Source: CSP1-1 sp032128215
GTDB lineage: Archaea; Thermoproteota; Nitrososphaeria; Nitrososphaerales; Nitrosopumilaceae
Direction: 5' to 3'
NCBI GenBank assembly: GCA_032128215.1
Contig: JAQBHA010000021.1
Coordinates: 1 to 49,651 of the forward strand
DNA length: 49,651 bases
Positions 48,300-49,651 of the stretch are shown piece after piece. The position numbers and the translations under genes are program-made. Within the stretch, counting starts at the first letter, position 1; every line of letters begins with the position of its first letter. The notes under the pieces are model-generated. The model was not told the origin of the DNA, did no database searches, and worked only from the letters and a program-made list of their open reading frames with translations.

Positions 48300-48628
48300 A
48301 TGAGGCCAGAGGAGGAGCTAGCAAAAAGAATTGATGAGAATTCTGAGATGTTTGATAAATGGAAAAAAACATCTAAAAAAATTTCATTAGAAGATTTTAA
48401 AGACACAATTAAAGAATTTAGAAAAAAAACTGAAGAATCTACTGATCTTTTAGGAAAAGATATTCCATTAGGAGCTGATAAAATTACATATAATTTGACT
48501 GCGAGTCGTAATGCATTTAGTTCAGTTTTACTTTGGGGGCATCCTTGGAACTATATGTGCAAAGATTAGAAAAAGAATTAAAAAATTCAAAACCAAAAAC
48601 TAGCAAGAAAAAATTAAAAAATAATTAA
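48300..48628 (+). pseudogene. Frameshifted helical protein gene
   Basis: From ATG at 48300 the frame encodes an alpha-helical protein (RPEEELAKRIDENSEMFDKW ... DKITYNLTASRNAFSSVL) and then ends early in the unlikely tail LWGHPWNYMCKD at 48569. The -1 frame continues naturally as TLGASLELYVQRLEKELKNS and a Lys-rich end, stopping at 48628. Joining them near 48527-48532 gives one helical protein of about 109 residues. Either the gene is frameshifted, the sequence has a one-base error, or -1 slippage occurs. Confidence 0.6.
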
Positions 48629-48663
48629 CATTAGTTTATTTACATAATTTAGAATACTATCAT

Positions 48664-49062
48664 ATGCTTAAAGAACTTCTTTCAGACGTAATCAAAATTG
48701 ATGATATTTTGATAATTGTAAGATCTGATGGAGCCATAATTGAAATGAGAAGTAACTCCCTTCATGTACACCAGAAAGATAAATGGATAACTATTGGTGA
48801 TAATGATGGACCCTGTCATATGCATATTGATTCAAGCACTATTTCTGAAGCTAGATTTATCATAGAACAAAAAACAGACAGAATAAGCTATAGCATTAGA
48901 TTCTTTGATAAAAATGGAGAAAAACAATTTTCTACAGTTTTTGCAAAAATGTATGACAAAGAAATGAATCTTAATTCCACTAGGAAAAAACTCTTTGATG
49001 AATTGTTTCACAAATATGGTTCTCAACAAACTCTAAAATTTATTTATGAATCATCAAACTGA
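48664..49062 (+). CDS. Conserved hypothetical protein
   Basis: A 132-residue protein from ATG. The central stretch DGPCHMHIDSSTISEARFII and SYSIRFFDKNGEKQF suggests an alpha/beta fold that binds a ligand. No family is recognised with confidence. It overlaps the convergent dehydrogenase by 9 nt. Confidence 0.7.
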   Translation: MLKELLSDVIKIDDILIIVRSDGAIIEMRSNSLHVHQKDKWITIGDNDGPCHMHIDSSTISEARFIIEQKTDRISYSIRFFDKNGEKQFSTVFAKMYDKEMNLNSTRKKLFDELFHKYGSQQTLKFIYESSN

Positions 49063-49651
49063 ATAAATCGGTTTTTTTCCTGCTAGTCCAAGCTTTAAAT
49101 TTTCAACTGTAATTTCTGCCATCTTTGTTCTTGTAGCAATTGATGAGCTTCCCAAGTGTGGTGATAATACAATATTTTGCATTTTTGTCAATGGATGATT
49201 TTTTCCTATAGGTTCATGATAAAATACATCTAATGCGGCTCCAGCAATGATTTTTCTTTTTAATGCAAATATTAAATCACGTTCGTTAATAATTTTCCCT
49301 CTGGCCGTATTGATAATGAATGACTTTTTTTTCATTCTTTTTATCAAAGATTTGTTTACTAGTTCGTGGGTTTCATTAGAATAAGGAACATGAATTGAAA
49401 CTATATCACTTTTTGAAAATAGCTCATTTAGAGTTGCAAATTTTACATTGTGAGACTTTTCTTGCCTTACAGAAAGACGATTTCGGTTATTATAAAGCAC
49501 ATTAATTCCAAAGGATTTAGCCTTTTTGGCTACGGTCTTTACTATTCTACCAAATCCTAAAATTCCCAATAATTTTCCATTAATTTCTTCACCCACATAG
49601 GTATCTGCACCAAAGACCTCCTTCCATTCTCCTTTACGGATAAGACGATCT
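49054..49651 (-). CDS. D-2-hydroxyacid dehydrogenase, 5' end beyond the window
   Basis: NAD(P)-dependent reductase of the 2-hydroxyacid dehydrogenase family (glyoxylate/hydroxypyruvate/phosphoglycerate type). The visible 199 residues cover the Rossmann domain and C-terminus: KLLGILGFGRIVKTVA, SDIVSIHVPYSNETHELVN, NTARGKIINERDL (catalytic Arg) and VLSPHLGSSSIAT (catalytic His). The reading frame stays open to the window edge, so the N-terminus is missing. Substrate cannot be fixed from this part. Confidence 0.92.
   Translation of the reverse strand, partial: DRLIRKGEWKEVFGADTYVGEEINGKLLGILGFGRIVKTVAKKAKSFGINVLYNNRNRLSVRQEKSHNVKFATLNELFSKSDIVSIHVPYSNETHELVNKSLIKRMKKKSFIINTARGKIINERDLIFALKRKIIAGAALDVFYHEPIGKNHPLTKMQNIVLSPHLGSSSIATRTKMAEITVENLKLGLAGKKPIYSV

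Overview
This AT-rich window is a chromosomal segment of an ammonia-oxidising archaeon (Nitrososphaerota/Thaumarchaeota, Nitrosopumilus-like). It opens inside the archaeal-type ammonia monooxygenase gene amoA. It also carries archaeal or thaumarchaeal hallmarks: an archaeal histone, eS17, uS11, aIF1A, aIF2-beta, a PDCD5-like DNA-binding protein, archaeal PheRS and TrpRS, intron-containing tRNAs with bulge-helix-bulge splice sites, RtcB ligase, TATA-box promoters and near-leaderless starts.

Layout. 1-4.4 kb: 3' part of amoA, an orphan Dam-type adenine methylase, four tRNAs (Thr, Leu, Ile, Ala), a regulator resembling a degenerate CarH, a thioredoxin-fold protein and a 35-residue membrane protein. 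4.4-12 kb: a secreted protein, coaD, trpS, pheS-pheT, an H/ACA-like small RNA, a stand-alone Lrp ligand domain and a small HExxH protein. 12-19.3 kb: aconitase, a tRNA-Trp with two introns, pdxS-pdxT and two exported proteins. 19.3-27 kb: valS, a nuclease-like/6-pyruvoyl-tetrahydropterin-synthase fusion, a pterin dehydratase, an asparagine-synthase-like ATPase, purB, rtcB and a PDCD5 homologue. 27-31 kb: rps11, thiL, a phosphohexomutase, tRNA-Thr, a decayed small gene and small membrane proteins. 31-34.3 kb: a phage-defence type AIPR gene with a long hairpin beyond its end, tRNA-Cys and histone. 34.3-39 kb: TatD, eS17, a MoaD-Cgi121 fusion, a THUMP protein, two winged-helix paralogues and zinc-ribbon proteins. 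39-46.4 kb: purA, pyrF, Nudix, cis-prenyltransferase, DUF373 and a translation-factor cluster (aIF2-beta, DUF424, aIF1A). 46.4-49.65 kb: a cysteine/histidine mini-protein, an L-2-hydroxyglutarate-oxidase-like enzyme, a frameshifted gene and a 2-hydroxyacid dehydrogenase cut by the window end.

Common themes. Translation and tRNA biology dominate: seven tRNA genes (three of them holding five introns), three synthetases, the RNA ligase RtcB, a KEOPS-subunit fusion, a THUMP/Tan1-like protein and initiation factors. Purine, pyrimidine, PLP, CoA, thiamine and pterin cofactor genes make up most of the rest. The most unusual items are the MoaD-Cgi121 fusion, the nuclease-like/PTPS fusion, the CarH-like regulator lacking cobalamin ligands, the two multi-intron tRNAs, and the AIPR gene with its hairpin. 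No CRISPR array, transposase or rRNA gene was seen. Residue positions and pairings were read by eye; family assignments rest on recalled motifs, not on searches.
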